This document shows positions 1-12,699 of a stretch of 64,000 nucleotides of DNA, in pieces. The notes beneath the pieces are model-generated. The model saw only the letters and a list, made by a program, of their open reading frames with translations, ran no database searches and had not been told where the DNA came from. Each line of letters opens with the position of its first letter. The first letter of the stretch is position 1. Source of the stretch: Apostichopus japonicus (taxonomy: Eukaryota > Echinodermata > Holothuroidea > Aspidochirotida > Stichopodidae); assembly GCF_037975245.1 (NCBI RefSeq), contig NC_092564.1, forward strand, positions 5,659,484-5,723,483, read 5' to 3'. The translations under genes and the position numbers were made by a program.

Positions 1-337
1 ACGTTCACAGTGTTGACGTAGAAACCATTGCCATCATGTTGAGAGGTTACATATATTAGATTCAGCATTTTGCAAAATTGTAATAAATAGAGAAAAATGT
101 TAAACAATTGAAGCGCTTGTGGTTTGATGATATCAGATGTTGGACTTCATCAGTCTGAAGTTCTTGTGTTTGAAAGAACATTAAATCTGTCATATCTCCC
201 AAAATTGAATAAGATTTTCTTAACGGTTTGGGGAAGTTGTTTATAACGATTACAGTCTATCACAGAGATTAATAAAGATGGTTAGGTTTGTGTCTCCTTT
301 GATATCTTTACATGATTATTTTTTGTCTTCGTTCCAG

Positions 338-502
338 AACCTTCGCTGAGAATTGTAGGAACATAGAAGAGCTGAATCTGGATGACTGTAAGAGTATCAC
401 GGACAGTACTGCAAACAGCCTCAGTAAATACAGCAAGAAACTAATGATATTAGATTTGGCGTCGTGCACAGCCATCAGTGACCAGACGCTAAAATCCATC
501 AG
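338..502 (+). CDS. FBXL20: FBXL exon A (first exon in window)
   Basis: The acceptor is gttccag at 331-337 and the donor is AG|gtatcc at 502/503. The exon holds the end of a split codon, then TFAENCRNIEELNL and LMILDLASCTAISDQ, which are two LRRs. It begins in phase 2, so an upstream exon outside the window must supply two bases. Confidence 0.92.
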
Positions 503-3500
503 GTATCCCAAACACTCTGTCTGAAGCATAAATATATTAGAGTCAGTAAATAGTTCAATGTTCGTACTAAGGCATGCTTGCACATGGTCGTCACACACCA
601 GTGAGATTCATATCGCTTGCAGCTATGAAATGCCAATGTGTGAATAATTTGTTAAGGAACTAATATTAAACTGAAATCAAAAAAGGAGTTATTTTTGTTG
701 GGTAGCTAGTCTGAGGCCAACATTGTCAACAGAGGTCATTGTCTAAAAATCTTGTAGACAGACCAAAGGTAAAGCTTGGGTAAAGATCATACTCAGTAGG
801 TGTATCCGTCTTTTGAAGTACAAGAACTATAACCTTTTCACTGAAGGTCAAAGGTCATGTACCATCAGCACAGGTCAAAGTCTGACAACCATGTAAATGC
901 AATAAAACTCCAGAAGTAGAACTTGTATCACGTTCAAACATGTGGCATGTAGATGTTTAGGTCGAAGGGTAGTTAGGTTAACGAAGGTGAAAGTCTTGAA
1001 GCTGTAAATAAACGAACTCATAAACTTCAGCATAGTTAAGCTTAATCCTTGGTTTGTATTTCCTCCTTGGTCAGCAAAGTTTGTATTAGTGCAAGTACCT
1101 TGCTGGTCATTTGAGGTCAGTACTCATTAACACAACAACAAAAAATCGGCAACGAATCAGTTAGCTAGTTGCCTATTTGGTTTAAGTTTAACACTCATGA
1201 ATGTCTGGAAGTAATTGGAAGGGTCAGAACAACCCCAAAAGTTTAGCATTTGCAACATCTTGAAATGAAGAGGCAAATGCAAATAACCTCTGATAATATA
1301 ACTGCATAGTACAAATGAATAAATGAAAGATTTTTTTGTCTCAATGCTGATATTTATATTTTTTGGTGTGTGTAGTCCTTGGCAAAGTGAACAATTTTGG
1401 TACCTTATTATAGATGCATGACTTGTAACATGCAAACATGAAGAGAAGGTTAATGGTACCATTTTTAGGATTTAGTTCAGATTGTTGATGTCACTGTACT
1501 ACATGTATGTAAAAGTCACAAGGTATTCGTTACTTAAACTGAATTTCTTGCGTACTTTGCTATATACAGAAAATTTACTCAAAATTTGTTTCTCTTTAAA
1601 ATGCAATGCAATCAAATTCACAGTTCGATCCATTTCTTGTCGACAGTACTTTATGTTTACTTTAAGTTTACTTTACGTTTACCTTACTTTACGTTTACCT
1701 TACATTTACCGTATGTTTATATTATGTTTACCGTACGTTTACTGTACGTTTACTTTACGTTTACCGTACGTTTACCATACGTTACTTTACATTTACCTTA
1801 CGTTTAGTTTACAATTAGTTTACGTTTACCATACGTTTAGTTTACGTTTACTGTACGTTTACCGTACATTTACCGTATGTTTACTTAATGTTTTTTGCTC
1901 CACAGTGATGGTTGTCCATTGTTATCACAACTGAACATTTCCTGGTGCAACCAGATAAGTGATAACGGTGTGGAAGCTTTAGCTCGCGGATGCAAAGATC
2001 TGAAAGTACTACGATGTAAAGGCTGCGTAATGGTAAGCAGTTAAGCTTCAAAGAGCAGGTTAGCTTTTAAAATTGCACTTCCCAGCAAGACTCACTCCAC
2101 GTGTGGTAATCCCAATGTCGGCGTAAATATTAGTCAGGACTTTGCAATCCTCTACGTCAGGCCTAGAATCACACAATGTTAGCCACTGCCAGTACTAAGA
2201 AAGTGAAATGGCAAAAAGTCAAGTTCTCACAGGCATTTTCCAGAGTGGCAACACACATCAGTACAGGCTTTTGAGAGCAGCCCAATATTATTTGCTGATT
2301 CTAAGCAAGTAATACAGGGCTTATGTTAGGTATGGAAACCATGCCGATTATCTTTGAGTGAAGATTGTTAACCAACTTACCATGTGTTGAAGCTCTTAAT
2401 GTCTACCAGCAGAAAATTGCTGGCATTCAGACAGGATATAGCCCAAATGTCAATTACTGATAACCGGTGATTAATCTGAATCGAATCTGTGGATAATTCC
2501 TGGAAAATGGTATCAGATAAGAGCAAAAGGGGAAAAGAATATATTTATGAAAATTTGACATAAAGCCACCATTAGAGAAGTGTGTTTTCTGCTCATGATA
2601 CTGAAATCCATGGCATTAGGGGTTCTAATGCAGAGCAAACATGGCCATCCCCTAGTGCCGCACTTAGCCTTGGACTGGTGAAAGAAAGGTCAGAGAAATT
2701 GCTAAGAATCTGTCAGCAATCTGATGCTGTTTGTTGAGACTATTTTCGGTAGTTTTGGGGTTTTGTGTTAGTTGGGGGAAAGGGGGTAGGGAGGCTGCTG
2801 GGAAGTGCCTGACAGCCACCTTGACCAATAGCAACTATGGCCATTCTTCCACAGTTGATAATCTATTTTACTTGATACATCATTTTGTTGATTATCATCT
2901 GTGGCCAGTAATAATTTCAAGTCACTAATGTGCACACAGTCCATACTTGTTAAACTTGTTTCATGTGAGAGTAATGTACCCTTAGTACGAGCGCGAAGGA
3001 TACACGACAATTTCGTGATTTTGTACGAAAACCTGCGTATGACCATGCATAAATTTTATTTCTTACTGTTTCTTTAGAGTACTATGAACTCTAAAGGTAA
3101 ATGGTTTCCTAGCAACAATGTTCCTTGTACTGACTGACTGTGTACTATCTTCATTGCATATCTCATAGCAGAGAGAGCCTTTGTCATAGACACTGCCTTT
3201 TTGATCCATTGAGAAGGTCTCATAATTTTCTCATCTAGGATCTAGGGCATATTTATTAATTAATTATTTAATTAATTAATTTGTTAACAAAACAGCCTGT
3301 AATTCCTGCAATTGGCAAAAGTGTGTATGTATATATTATCCTTCGTAATTCAACTGCTGAATGAATTATACAAGTGATAAGATTAGAATTGGCTACTGCA
3401 GCCTCCTGCTGCCTCTATTATAAGACATAAAAAACCATTTGTTTTATCATATTGAGGACTATTCATCTGTCCTTCTACCTCGTACTTTTGCAGACATGGC

Positions 3501-6500
3501 AATGCATTAATTTAAAAACAGGTTTGAGGGCATTTTATGACAAGTGTGCAAGTTATGCCATTGAGTATTAAAGCTTGTGGAGATATTTACTGAAGTCACA
3601 GCAAATCAGAATATAAAAGTTTAAAACATCTAAAAAAAATTTAAAACGTGTAGACGACAAAAGGGAACGATTAAAGCAAAGTTTGATTGATGTTCTTTCT
3701 GCAGATAACAGACGACAGCCTACTTCATTTAGGTTTACACAGCCCTAAATTAACCACTCTTAATTTACATAATTGTGTGGTAAGTACAATAAGCAATAAA
3801 CATACATCTCGTTTCTTTTCCTTCTTTGTCTTTTTTGGGTTTTTTTAAATTCCAAATTCATCATGCGGATTCTTTCTTACATAGGACTGACTATACAGAC
3901 CAACCGGGTTATTAACACAGGCTTAATTGTCTTAATTGGTAAAACCTTAAAGTTACGGTGACGAAAAAAAAAAATTGGGTTTGCTCATGTAGTAACTTTT
4001 ACGTGAAAAATGTTGTGTACTGCGTTATAAAACTCCTGCATGAGCTGACCTATGAGAGGTTGATGCAGTATGATAATTAACACTCAAGCTGTGTCCGTAG
4101 TCACATTATGTAGTCATATTATGTGCAAAAGTCCTAGAAAAATGTCGGAAAATTACCCAAAAGGAGAGAAGAAATGGAAGTCAAAATCATGGCATATTTC
4201 TGCATTTGATAGGCTAAAATAACAACTTTGACAAGAATCTTCCACTCTGTCAGTACACTATGTCATGAACTTACCTTCAATTCTGTCACATCAAAGGCCA
4301 AAGTCAGGCTGATAAATATTATATATAAATATATATATATATATCTAAGAGATTCGTCCTATCAAATTGTGGGGAATGTCACCCCAATATTGGAATGTAA
4401 GAAGTTAGTGGAAGGACATTTTGTGATAAAACATCAAAGAATTGCCAACTGAATATTTCAGCGACCAGCCGCAAGTGTCGACAAGCTAAAGACAACCATG
4501 CATTGCAGGGTTTCATCGGTCTTCCATCTATTAAAGAACCACTTTGAACTGGCCGGGCACATCACAACTGTAAACATTCAGTAGACATGACATTTTGAGG
4601 GACGACATTTATCCTTGAAAAAGAAAAGAATGGAATGATGTGCTGTGATCTGCTGGAACTTTGATATCATCAGGTGCTATTTTGTTTCCGTCCATTTATT
4701 TCTGCAGAACATTAGCGATGATGGCATGCAGGATATGGCGAGAGGCTGTACAAACTTGAAATCACTGTGCTTGTCCGGGTGTCTGCACCTGACTGACAAA
4801 TCTCTTATATCGCTTAGCAACTACTGCCATAGTCTAAGGTCAGATTTTCTGTACAACTTAAAAAGTAACTGTGCTGTGTGCTTTTGATATTTAAGCTTTG
4901 TCTGCTGATCATGTAACTCGTTAATCTGTTGCATTGGTCCCTCAACGGATCATTAAAGCAGGGTTTCCATTGAATGTTAAATTTGTTGATGAATCTAATC
5001 GAACTTCCAAAGTGTAATCGCGTCTATTGGTGATTAATCAATTACGACTATCAGCACTAATACAATACCATTAGATGTACCTATTGGCTGAGCCTAACTG
5101 TTTGTGAGATTTTGAGAGCATTGGTATCTTCATCAAGTGATTAGCTTAATTACTACCTTTTTGGGGGAGACTAAATGGGCTTTATAACATCGATAAGGAA
5201 AAATTCACAGCTATTTTGGTTACTTAACTGAAACATCGCTCAATCTGTTACCAAACGGGCGAGTTCTGTATGAAATCAGTTATGAAAGGCAACCTAATTG
5301 CCTCTGCATTTTACAAAGTAGGCTCACTGGTTAGTAAAATACTTTCCTTTGAGCCTAGGTTTACTGCAAGCTCTGCAGAGCGGTGACTAACAATGGTATT
5401 ATTAAGTTAAACTTAATTAGTTGGAGGAGTTGGCTGTCATCCTACTTATGTTTCCATGGCAACAATTCAATACGACTGAAAAATATTATGAAGTCTAAGT
5501 TCTCTTCTCGGAGCGTATGTGTCATCATATGTAGGCTCGATCTTACGAGCGAAACCGCAAGGTATGTTGCAAATTTATTCTGCTTGGTTTGCAGATGGAA
5601 AAACAGTCAAATAAAGGTGGACGAAAGTAAGAGACATGGATATCATTATGAAGTCTGAATTTTCTTCATGAATGGTTTTTGGAAACGTAATCTTTCAGAC
5701 TAGGCTTAGTGCAGACTGTTCGCATCATAGAACATCAAGTGTTATTATTAAGTTACATAGTCTGAAGAATGTGCTGCTCCTATTTAAGTTTCCATGGCAA
5801 CTATCAAGTAAAGACAGTTTATTCTTACAAAGTCTGAATTGTGCTCCTCCAATTAGTCAAGGGTTAATAGAAGATTTTTTTAAATTTCAGTATAATAAAA
5901 TTTGTGAAATGACAAAATTTGTGAAAATGATAAGTGGGTACAGCAGTCTGCAGACACACCTCAACACTGTTTACTATAATGTTTTAGGTCTCTATTTCGT
6001 AGGTCAATTTCTGTACTAATTTTCTAATTAGTTCTCATGACTGTGCTGGGGTCTTAATTTTCAAATTACCTTAATTTTCTTCTCCTGTATAATCCTTTAC
6101 CAAGAGAGCTTACAGCAAGCATCACCTCAAAGATGTTTTATCTACAGTCAGTGATAATACTTGAAAACACAAAGGCAATTGCTTATAGCAGCTGGTTGCT
6201 TTTCGTCACTAAATTGATACAGCCCTAGTCCATTTTGTAACAGTTTAAGTAATGTTTTCTGTTGGAATAGCAGTCATAGCAGTGAACTCTTCCATGACGA
6301 TGCCATGACCTATTAAGTCTCCCCCTCTCCCCCCCCCCCCAAACAAAAAGGTGGTATTTAAGTTAATCCCTTGATGAAGATACCATTGCACTCCTACATC
6401 TTACACACAGTTAGGCTCAGCCTAGGTATTACACCACTAACATCACGCAATAAACACAGAGGTCGCAGAATTTCTCACGTCATCAATGGAGAATGAAATG

Positions 6501-9500
6501 ACATAATTTCCTTTGGTCAGTGGCAATAGTAACATGGAAACTTGGGCTTAGGGGACAGTTTTTGTGCTCCTTTAGCATATATGAGTGAGGCAGTTATGTG
6601 ACACAAAAGAGTTACGTTGGGGAATGTAAGCTTATATTGATAGTGCTAGACATTACCGTGCATCACGATCAGTGTAACAGACATGCAGCATGCCATTGCG
6701 TGATGATAATGTAAACCATATTGTAAAAACTGAACTATGTACTTGAATCACAATTGAAAGTCTAATTCCTATTGTATGAGTTCCAAAATAAAGAAGTTGC
6801 CAAACCCATAGAATGGCACGTACTGAGACCTTATCTGTCAGCTTAACGAACTGAAATATTTTGATAACATTTTCACTGTTTTTAGCTAATCTCTTTTTTT
6901 TTCTTTGATTTCAGAACACTTGAAGTCTCTGGTTGTTGTCAGTTTTCTGATAGTGGATTCCAAGCCCTTGCCAGGGTTAGTTTCAGAATTTGAAAGCAAT
7001 TCTTTGGCTCGCTTGTAATATATGTTTCATTATTGAGCTTCCTTGTTATATTTGCTGTTCTGTGACTCTCTCTTTGTCGGTTAGCTTCTGTCAGGTCAAC
7101 TCTGTGCGAATGAAAATAGCCAGCTTCTGCGTATTGGTTGGTTTATTGTGCTGTTATGTGTCTGTATGTCTGTCTGTCTGGCTGTTTATCTGTCTCTTTG
7201 TCAGTTACTTATGGTCAACTCTCTATGGATGAAGACTACTGGCTTCTGTGTATGGATTGGTATATTTAGTGTGTGGCATATTTAATATAGACAAATTTAA
7301 AGTGTCAGGTTAAATTGGCAAGAATATTTTTATGAATATTCTTTGGGAAGGGTCAATAATCAGGACCCTATTTGGAGTGTCCATCTAGTGGGATGAACTA
7401 TTATCCCTTAAAATATTAATCTATTTTTCAAGGATTTCCCTCTGCAGGGATGTTTTTCTCTGTGTGTAACTAATTTTTTTATTCTTTTTTCTTTGCAAAT
7501 CCGTAAGACCTGCTCAGAGTTAAGAAAGATGGACCTTGAAGAGTGTGTGCTGGTAAGAAATATTTCAGATTTTCTTTGCATCGTAACAACTTTCCAGTCA
7601 TCACAATTTGCTCTACACGAGGTGTGTCGTGCCATTCCACCTCAAAATTGTGTCAGTATCGCCCCAATATATGACAGAAAGAAAAGAAATGTTCACTTCA
7701 GTCAAAGCTTTTTATCCAAGCTTGCCCTACATGCACAATTGTCTGAAGGAAGAGGACAAGAAAATTGTGAGGTTCAAAATCTCCATAAAAGCACTTCATG
7801 GAAATGATTAGCAATTCTAACAGGCTGAAATTTGGGGCCAACTTCAGAGATGTCCGTTTAAAAAATTCAAATTGTAGTAGCTGGAAAGGTTAAGTCACTA
7901 TCATTAAAAGTGCTTTCTTTTGGGTAATATTCCTATTTATTTTCTCGGACAATGGAGAATGTCGTGTGCCGTCAGTAGAAATAGAAGCTAGGGCTAAGTG
8001 GACAGGTTTAGATCCTGTCAGGACATACGATGTTTCATGAATCTTTGATGTTGTTTTGTGATGAATTGACAGTTTTTCCCTCAATATGTATGTATGTATG
8101 TATTTTAGATCCTCCTGCAAGCAGGAACTCGTAAAGAAGCCATCATTGGCTTATCAAAGCCGCAAGCTGACCGAAGTCAGTCTCTTAGATTCATATTTAA
8201 CGTCCATGATTATGAATTGTCAACAACTCTGTAACTGGACGACATACATTAATCTGGGAGTGACTCAAACTCGGGACCTTATGATTGAAAGGTATCGGCG
8301 TTTACCACTGACCTTACACTCCTACTGATATAGCTTGCTCAAGCCTGTGATATTTGATTTGATTGATGATTGAATTAAAACAACTAATGATTGATTGGTT
8401 AGATTGATAGTTAAATGAAAACAGGTCATTTAAAGCTTTAATGTGGAAAAGTTATGACAATACAAAAGCACCAAGTAATGAGTATAACAAAAAATACTCA
8501 TTTTTGGTCTGAGAGTGTTTTCCAAACTTTGCATCTCTGTTCATTTTATGTTTGACAATCATTTGCTAACAGTTGGTGCATTTTATGGTACTATTTGATA
8601 AATTTGTGTTGACAACTTTATTACTTTACAGTAATCATTTATCCCATTGCACTTGCTATAACTTGACGATCTAACTTTAAGATAAATCATAAAAATGATT
8701 TATCTTTTACCAGAGAAGTTTGTAACACATCACATCGAGAGGCTCAGACACTCCAAAAGGGGGTCTAATCTCTCCAATGTCATTTAAACAGGTCACTCCC
8801 ATTATGTCAATTCTGTAACTATAAAGCCAATCACAGTGTGTCATTTAGTTGACACACCTTCTCAATAGAAAGCCAAGGTCACGTCTAGACAGTGTACCAA
8901 CGAGAATGATTAGTTAGATTGTTGACTTAGATCTGTAAACACCAAAGCACTTTATCTTTGAGTTAAATACACTAGGTTAGTTTAGATACATGAGACAATT
9001 TATTTTTTTATTTTTTATATGTTAAAAAGACATGTAAATTACCAAACTTACAAAGTTCGTAGGAACCACTATTTTATGTGGAATGCCGTACGTGACAAAA
9101 TGTTAAGCTAATATGAATGTTTAGGGTAATTTGAATGTATTGTTATTGTGTTGATATTCTGTAGCAGTATTTCATTTCATCATATTACAGATGTATGTGT
9201 TGCCAAAGTCAGAAGAGACATAAAAACATCAATTCACCTGTTTAGGCCAATAATAATAATATTATGTCTTTACAGGACGTTGTTGTACTTTGTAGTGTTA
9301 AGTTTCCCTTTGGGCAGAACTTTGAGCGCAAAGTGTATTGTTAGATTACAACAGTTGTTTCGTATCTCTCAAGAGAGATATCGGTTACTATGTGTCAAAG
9401 ATTAGTCTTTCTTTGCAGTATTTAATCATCACTTAGCCTACAATACATTCACAGTACATGTACCTGAGCCTAGCCGAATTTGCATATTACGTATCATTGA

Positions 9501-12500
9501 AATATTGTTAGCCTGCACACATTTACTGTGTGTCAGGTTATGGAGTTCCAGATGTTGTCAAAACTTTTCAAATTTTTTCAGTGGCTTTGTTTTTTACTTT
9601 GACCATTTGAATATGTGTGAGCTTGTTTTTGGAGGATTAAAACTTTTCCTTTTTGCTCATGACAGATCATGAAGTGATAAAAACAATATAAGTTTTGGTA
9701 AATTTTAGTAGTTCCCAGAAAAAAACTTGTTTATAGTATATTGCACACGACCCCATTGTTTATTTCTATTTCAATTGGGGTGTATTAGCCTTCTGTTGAT
9801 ATGGTTAGTATATGTAGCTGGTGTATCCCCCCCCCCTTTTCTTACATGTTACATCAATACTTTGTTCCAACTAACTGTTAACTGATATCATTTCTATAGT
9901 TGAGGTTACTACTTATATTAAGGGGTCCCTGTATTAACATTCCCCTCAAGATCATAGCTGAGCACTGTCTCCTAAATCGACTAAAGCAAGTCTTGATTTC
10001 ATGCGACCTACTGAATGGGCTGTTAGTGAGTGATTTCTGTGGCATACAGTTATTAAACTCAATGGAGAAGTCCCATTGACTTACTGTGTAAAAGTAAAAA
10101 GATTGTTGAAGTTCATGCGAAGGGCAAATCAACACAAGAACTATCTCACCAAGATTTATGTTTGTGGTTAGATGGTAGATACTTTGTTAATATATACACA
10201 TGTCAGCTGAAACTCAGGGGAAGTGTAAAGATCGCCGAATCCGGCAACGGCATTGCGAAGGACGAATCAAACAAAATCTCCCCAAGAATTGTGGGATAAC
10301 CAAATTTTCATATGACCTGCCATTGAAATATTGTTTTAGTTTGTCAATGATTAGGTTAATAAAGGGTTGATTGTACCTCAGGCTAACCATATATGCATAT
10401 GACCTTCCATTGAAATATTGTTTTAGCTTTAATGATTAGATGAACTGTTGATTGTCCTTTTATTTTTAACCAAAATGAATTACTTCATAGCTGTTGTGAA
10501 GAGTATACAGTATATAGTAGTTACAAAGATTAAGATATGATTGGGTCTTGTTCAAAAATAGATAAAAGTTTGTACCCATTGAATCATGGAACTAGAAGAA
10601 TCAACAGTTATTTTGCATGTCACATTGTGATTACTGAAGCAGAAATTTACCTGCGTAGAAAACATTTTTTGTTATATTTGCCTTGCCAGATATTTGTGTC
10701 TTTATAAAACTTAATAAACTTGTTATTTTGCTTTTGCATTTTTCTTACTTTTAGATTTCAGATGCATCTCTGATTCACTTAGCTATCGGCTGTCCAAATA
10801 TAGAAACCCTGGTGAGATTCGCTTTCTTAATTAACCCCTGCCCTCCCCCCCCCCCTCTACAGAAAACCTCCCAACCTTCTCCCAACAGCTGAAGGCTCAT
10901 TAACCTTTGCAATCGTGCTGGCGTGGGTGTAGGTTTGCGTGATTGAGACGGCTAATTTGTAAACAGGGGATCTCAAGAAGCACAAGTTGAGTCACTGTCA
11001 TACTTGGTAGGTACATGCCCCAGGATGTGTAGGTGTGCCCTATTGTTTGTGGTGCCCATCTCATGAATATTAATGAATGGGCCGGGCTGGACATAAAATT
11101 CTTAAAGTGTCAATATCTCTTCAACAGTATGTCCGACTTAGTTCATACATGGTGTGGTGATGTAACTACATAGTAAGTATAAGATCTTTGCAAAAACAAC
11201 TTTTGACTCCTGAAATATTCATGAGTTGGTGGGGCTTAAAGTCTCAATACGTGTTTGCTGATGAATTTCGGAAAACAAACTTCCGAAGCAGATTCAATGT
11301 TTCTTATTCTAATTCCATCTATTTTTAAATATGCTGTCTGTTGTCTTTCTTGAACGAGTCCTGTTGACCAGTTTATGAAATCATTCATCCTTGCAGACAT
11401 TATCCCATTGTGAGCTCATCACAGATGAGGGTATACGCCACATTGGTACCAGTGCATGTGCAACAGAAGTACTCAAAGTCATAGAACTAGACAACTGTCC
11501 TCTGATAACCGACGCCTCCCTTGAACATCTGATGGGTTGCCATGGGTTACAGAGAATTGAGCTCTACGACTGTCAGCTCATAACGAAGGCTGGCATCAGA
11601 AGACTAGAGGTGAGTTTGAGTAGAGGAAAGAGAAGCCATTTGCCAGTCACTTCAGACCGCATGAAAGAACAGTGTACATCGCTCTTTTAAAAGTGATCAG
11701 TTTCGACCTGAAATGTGCCGAGAAAGTCAAATCATGAACGCTTAAAATTCAACTAGCAGTTTACCACCACCCTCAGTGTTAGTTTCCCCACCACCGAGAC
11801 ATTGAATTTTCTAATTTAACACTTCTCAATGTCTAGAAATACTTTGGAGATTCAGAACCTCCACGAAATTACTCAGAATCTTCTAGCGATTTTTTGGTGA
11901 GCTAAAATTTTGGGCCGACACTGGTGAACTTGAAAGTTTAAGTGGGCTGTGCTCTGAGAAAGAAACCAAAGGAACGGGCAGTGATCATCAGTTACCTTAA
12001 TACCGTACGGAAGAACAAAATGTTCATTACTCTGTAGAGGGTTATAGTGCGGTGCGTTCAATAGGCAGCTTTCATATCAGATGGTTGGCAGCAACTACCG
12101 GTTAGCGGTACTTCGGGATATTTCTTTTACTGGATTCAGTAATATCTTTAGATGAATATCGGATTCAAATACGTCAAACAGTTTTGCCGAGTTTCACAGA
12201 TGTAAATTTGAAAGTCTCATGTAAAGATGGGACAGTTGGGGTCAAACTGTGTCAAACACCAAATCTAAGTGTGTGAGGATGGCTGGCTCTCTACAGACAA
12301 AATCACGCCAATCATTCTTAAGAGATGGACATAAAACGACCATTTTCCCGCCTTTTATTCATGGAATTAATTTACTTCTGCAGTCCATCATATATCTGAA
12401 TAATATTGTGACGACTAAGACATGTCTTTTGGAAGATAAAACCAAAAAATAAAAGAAATTAAAAAATTTTTTTTTTTTTAAATAATTTAAAAAAATTAAA

Positions 12501-12699
12501 ATAAAAAATAAAATTTTTTAGACCAAAGACTACAGTAGTAAAGTTATATGAAAGGATAATACACCACTAATAATATTTTGTTTCATTACAGGCACAACTC
12601 CCAAATGTTAACGTCCACGCTTACTTTGCACCTCCAACTCCACCCAACACGGACGGTCGTCAGAGGCCCAGATACTGCAGATGTTGTTCGATCTTGTAA
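338..12699 (+). CDS. FBXL20: F-box/LRR-repeat protein of the FBXL2/FBXL20 type, C-terminal part of the gene (nine exons)
   Basis: The spliced product is predicted to be the substrate-recognition subunit of an SCF (SKP1-CUL1-F-box) ubiquitin ligase. Exons are 338-502, 1906-2032, 3705-3779, 4708-4838, 6915-6975, 7508-7552, 10755-10811, 11397-11609 and 12592-12699. Every junction has AG/GT and the phases fit, giving about 326 residues to a TAA stop. The chain is a run of about twelve 26-residue cysteine-containing LRRs with the AMN1/FBXL pattern (NCRNIEELNL, ISWCNQISDNGV, RKMDLEECV, LSHCELITDEGIRH, IELDNCPLITDASLEHL, RIELYDCQ). These match vertebrate FBXL2/FBXL20 colinearly, as I remember those proteins. 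The last four residues, Cys-Ser-Ile-Leu, are a CaaX box. Vertebrate FBXL2 is geranylgeranylated at CVIL, so membrane anchoring is likely. The F-box and first LRRs (about 110 residues) lie upstream of the window. FBXL2 and FBXL20 cannot be separated from this part alone. Confidence 0.93.
503..1905 (+). other. FBXL intron with AGGTCA-type repeat and 11-bp minisatellite
   Basis: No exon is recognisable inside. About 690-1110 resembles repeats at 42955-43300 and 53985-54200 that carry several AGGTCA words. About 1650-1888 is a minisatellite with an 11-bp unit close to ACGTTTACCGT. Reading frames across the minisatellite are artefacts of the repeat. Confidence 0.7.
1650..1888 (+). repeat. 11-bp minisatellite (ACGTTTACCGT type)
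   Basis: About 20 imperfect copies of an 11-bp unit (variants ACGTTTACCAT, ACGTTTAGTTT, ACGTTTACTGT) end just before the acceptor of FBXL exon B. Length variation here could affect the branch-point region. Confidence 0.85.
1906..2032 (+). CDS. FBXL20: FBXL exon B
   Basis: The acceptor is tgctccacag and the donor is ATG|gtaagc. It encodes SDGCPLLSQLNISWCNQISD followed by NGVEALARGCKDLKVL, in phase with exon A through a split serine codon. The 11-bp minisatellite of the preceding intron ends only about 15 bp upstream of this acceptor. Confidence 0.92.
2033..4707 (+). other. FBXL introns between exons B, C and D
   Basis: Apart from exon C (3705-3779) I see no coding segment. The stretch holds short AT-rich runs (TTAATTAA-type at 3255-3285, an AT run at 4313-4345) and no element with recognisable ends. 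Confidence 0.55.
3705..3779 (+). CDS. FBXL20: FBXL exon C
   Basis: The exon is 75 bp, exactly 25 codons (ITDDSLLHLG...LNLHNCV), between ttctgcag and GTG|gtaagt. It is one LRR in phase 0/0, so it could be skipped without a frameshift. Confidence 0.9.
4708..4838 (+). CDS. FBXL20: FBXL exon D
   Basis: The acceptor is tttctgcag and the donor is CTAAG|gtcaga. It encodes NISDDGMQDMARGCTNLKSL and LCLSGCLHLTDKSLISL, in phase 0 to 2. Confidence 0.92.
4839..6914 (+). other. FBXL intron between exons D and E
   Basis: This 2.1-kb intron has no coding or transposon signal that I can support. A poly-C run lies at about 6325-6340. Confidence 0.5.
6915..6975 (+). CDS. FBXL20: FBXL exon E
   Basis: The acceptor is gatttcag and the donor is AGG|gttagt. 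It encodes TLEVSGCCQFSDSGFQALAR, matching the vertebrate segment before the KMDLEEC repeat. The first base completes the split arginine codon of exon D. Confidence 0.9.
7508..7552 (+). CDS. FBXL20: FBXL exon F (45-bp microexon)
   Basis: This 15-codon exon (TCSELRKMDLEECVL) ends at a good donor, CTG|gtaaga. The acceptor must be the AG of ccgtaag at 7501-7507. Only that site joins exon E to the family sequence ALAR-x-C-x-EL without extra residues. The polypyrimidine run lies slightly farther upstream than usual. Confidence 0.87.
7553..10754 (+). other. FBXL intron between exons F and G
   Basis: A 3.2-kb intron. It contains a tRNA-derived SINE (8083-8335, minus strand), an inverted repeat with 12-bp arms at about 8680-8706 and a poly-C run near 9827. 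The remainder is unique AT-rich sequence without a recognisable gene. Confidence 0.55.
8083..8335 (-). mobile_element. tRNA-derived SINE
   Basis: Read on the minus strand, a tRNA-like head near 8320 (TCAGTGGTAAACGCC, then an anticodon-arm-like stretch) is followed by a B-box-like GAGTTTGAGTC near 8265. A body of about 150 bp follows, and the tail is short TACA repeats at 8083-8105. This order of head, body and simple-repeat tail is that of SINEs. The subfamily is not identified and target duplications were not found. Confidence 0.5.
10755..10811 (+). CDS. FBXL20: FBXL exon G
   Basis: The exon is 57 bp in phase 0/0, between tacttttag and CTG|gtgaga. It encodes ISDASLIHLAIGCPNIETL. Together with exon F it completes one LRR. 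It follows the longest FBXL intron in the window, 3.2 kb. Confidence 0.9.
11397..11609 (+). CDS. FBXL20: FBXL exon H
   Basis: This 71-codon exon is the most conserved in the window: LSHCELITDEGIRHIG, VIELDNCPLITDASLEHL and QRIELYDCQLITKAGI. The acceptor is ccttgcag and the donor is GAG|gtgagt. Confidence 0.95.
12592..12699 (+). CDS. FBXL20: FBXL terminal exon with CaaX box
   Basis: The acceptor is tttcattacag. The exon encodes AQLPNVNVHAYFAPPTPP, a short Arg-rich linker and a cysteine cluster (CRCC) ending in Ser-Ile-Leu-stop. The final CSIL fits a CaaX box whose terminal Leu favours geranylgeranyl transfer, and neighbouring cysteines could be palmitoylated. The TAA stop is at 12697-12699. 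Confidence 0.93.
   Translation, partial: AQLPNVNVHAYFAPPTPPNTDGRQRPRYCRCCSIL

Noticed and set aside
8849-8870. Inverted repeat GTGTGTCA ... TGACACAC
   Set aside because: Only 8-bp arms and no flanking duplication; it can arise by chance.
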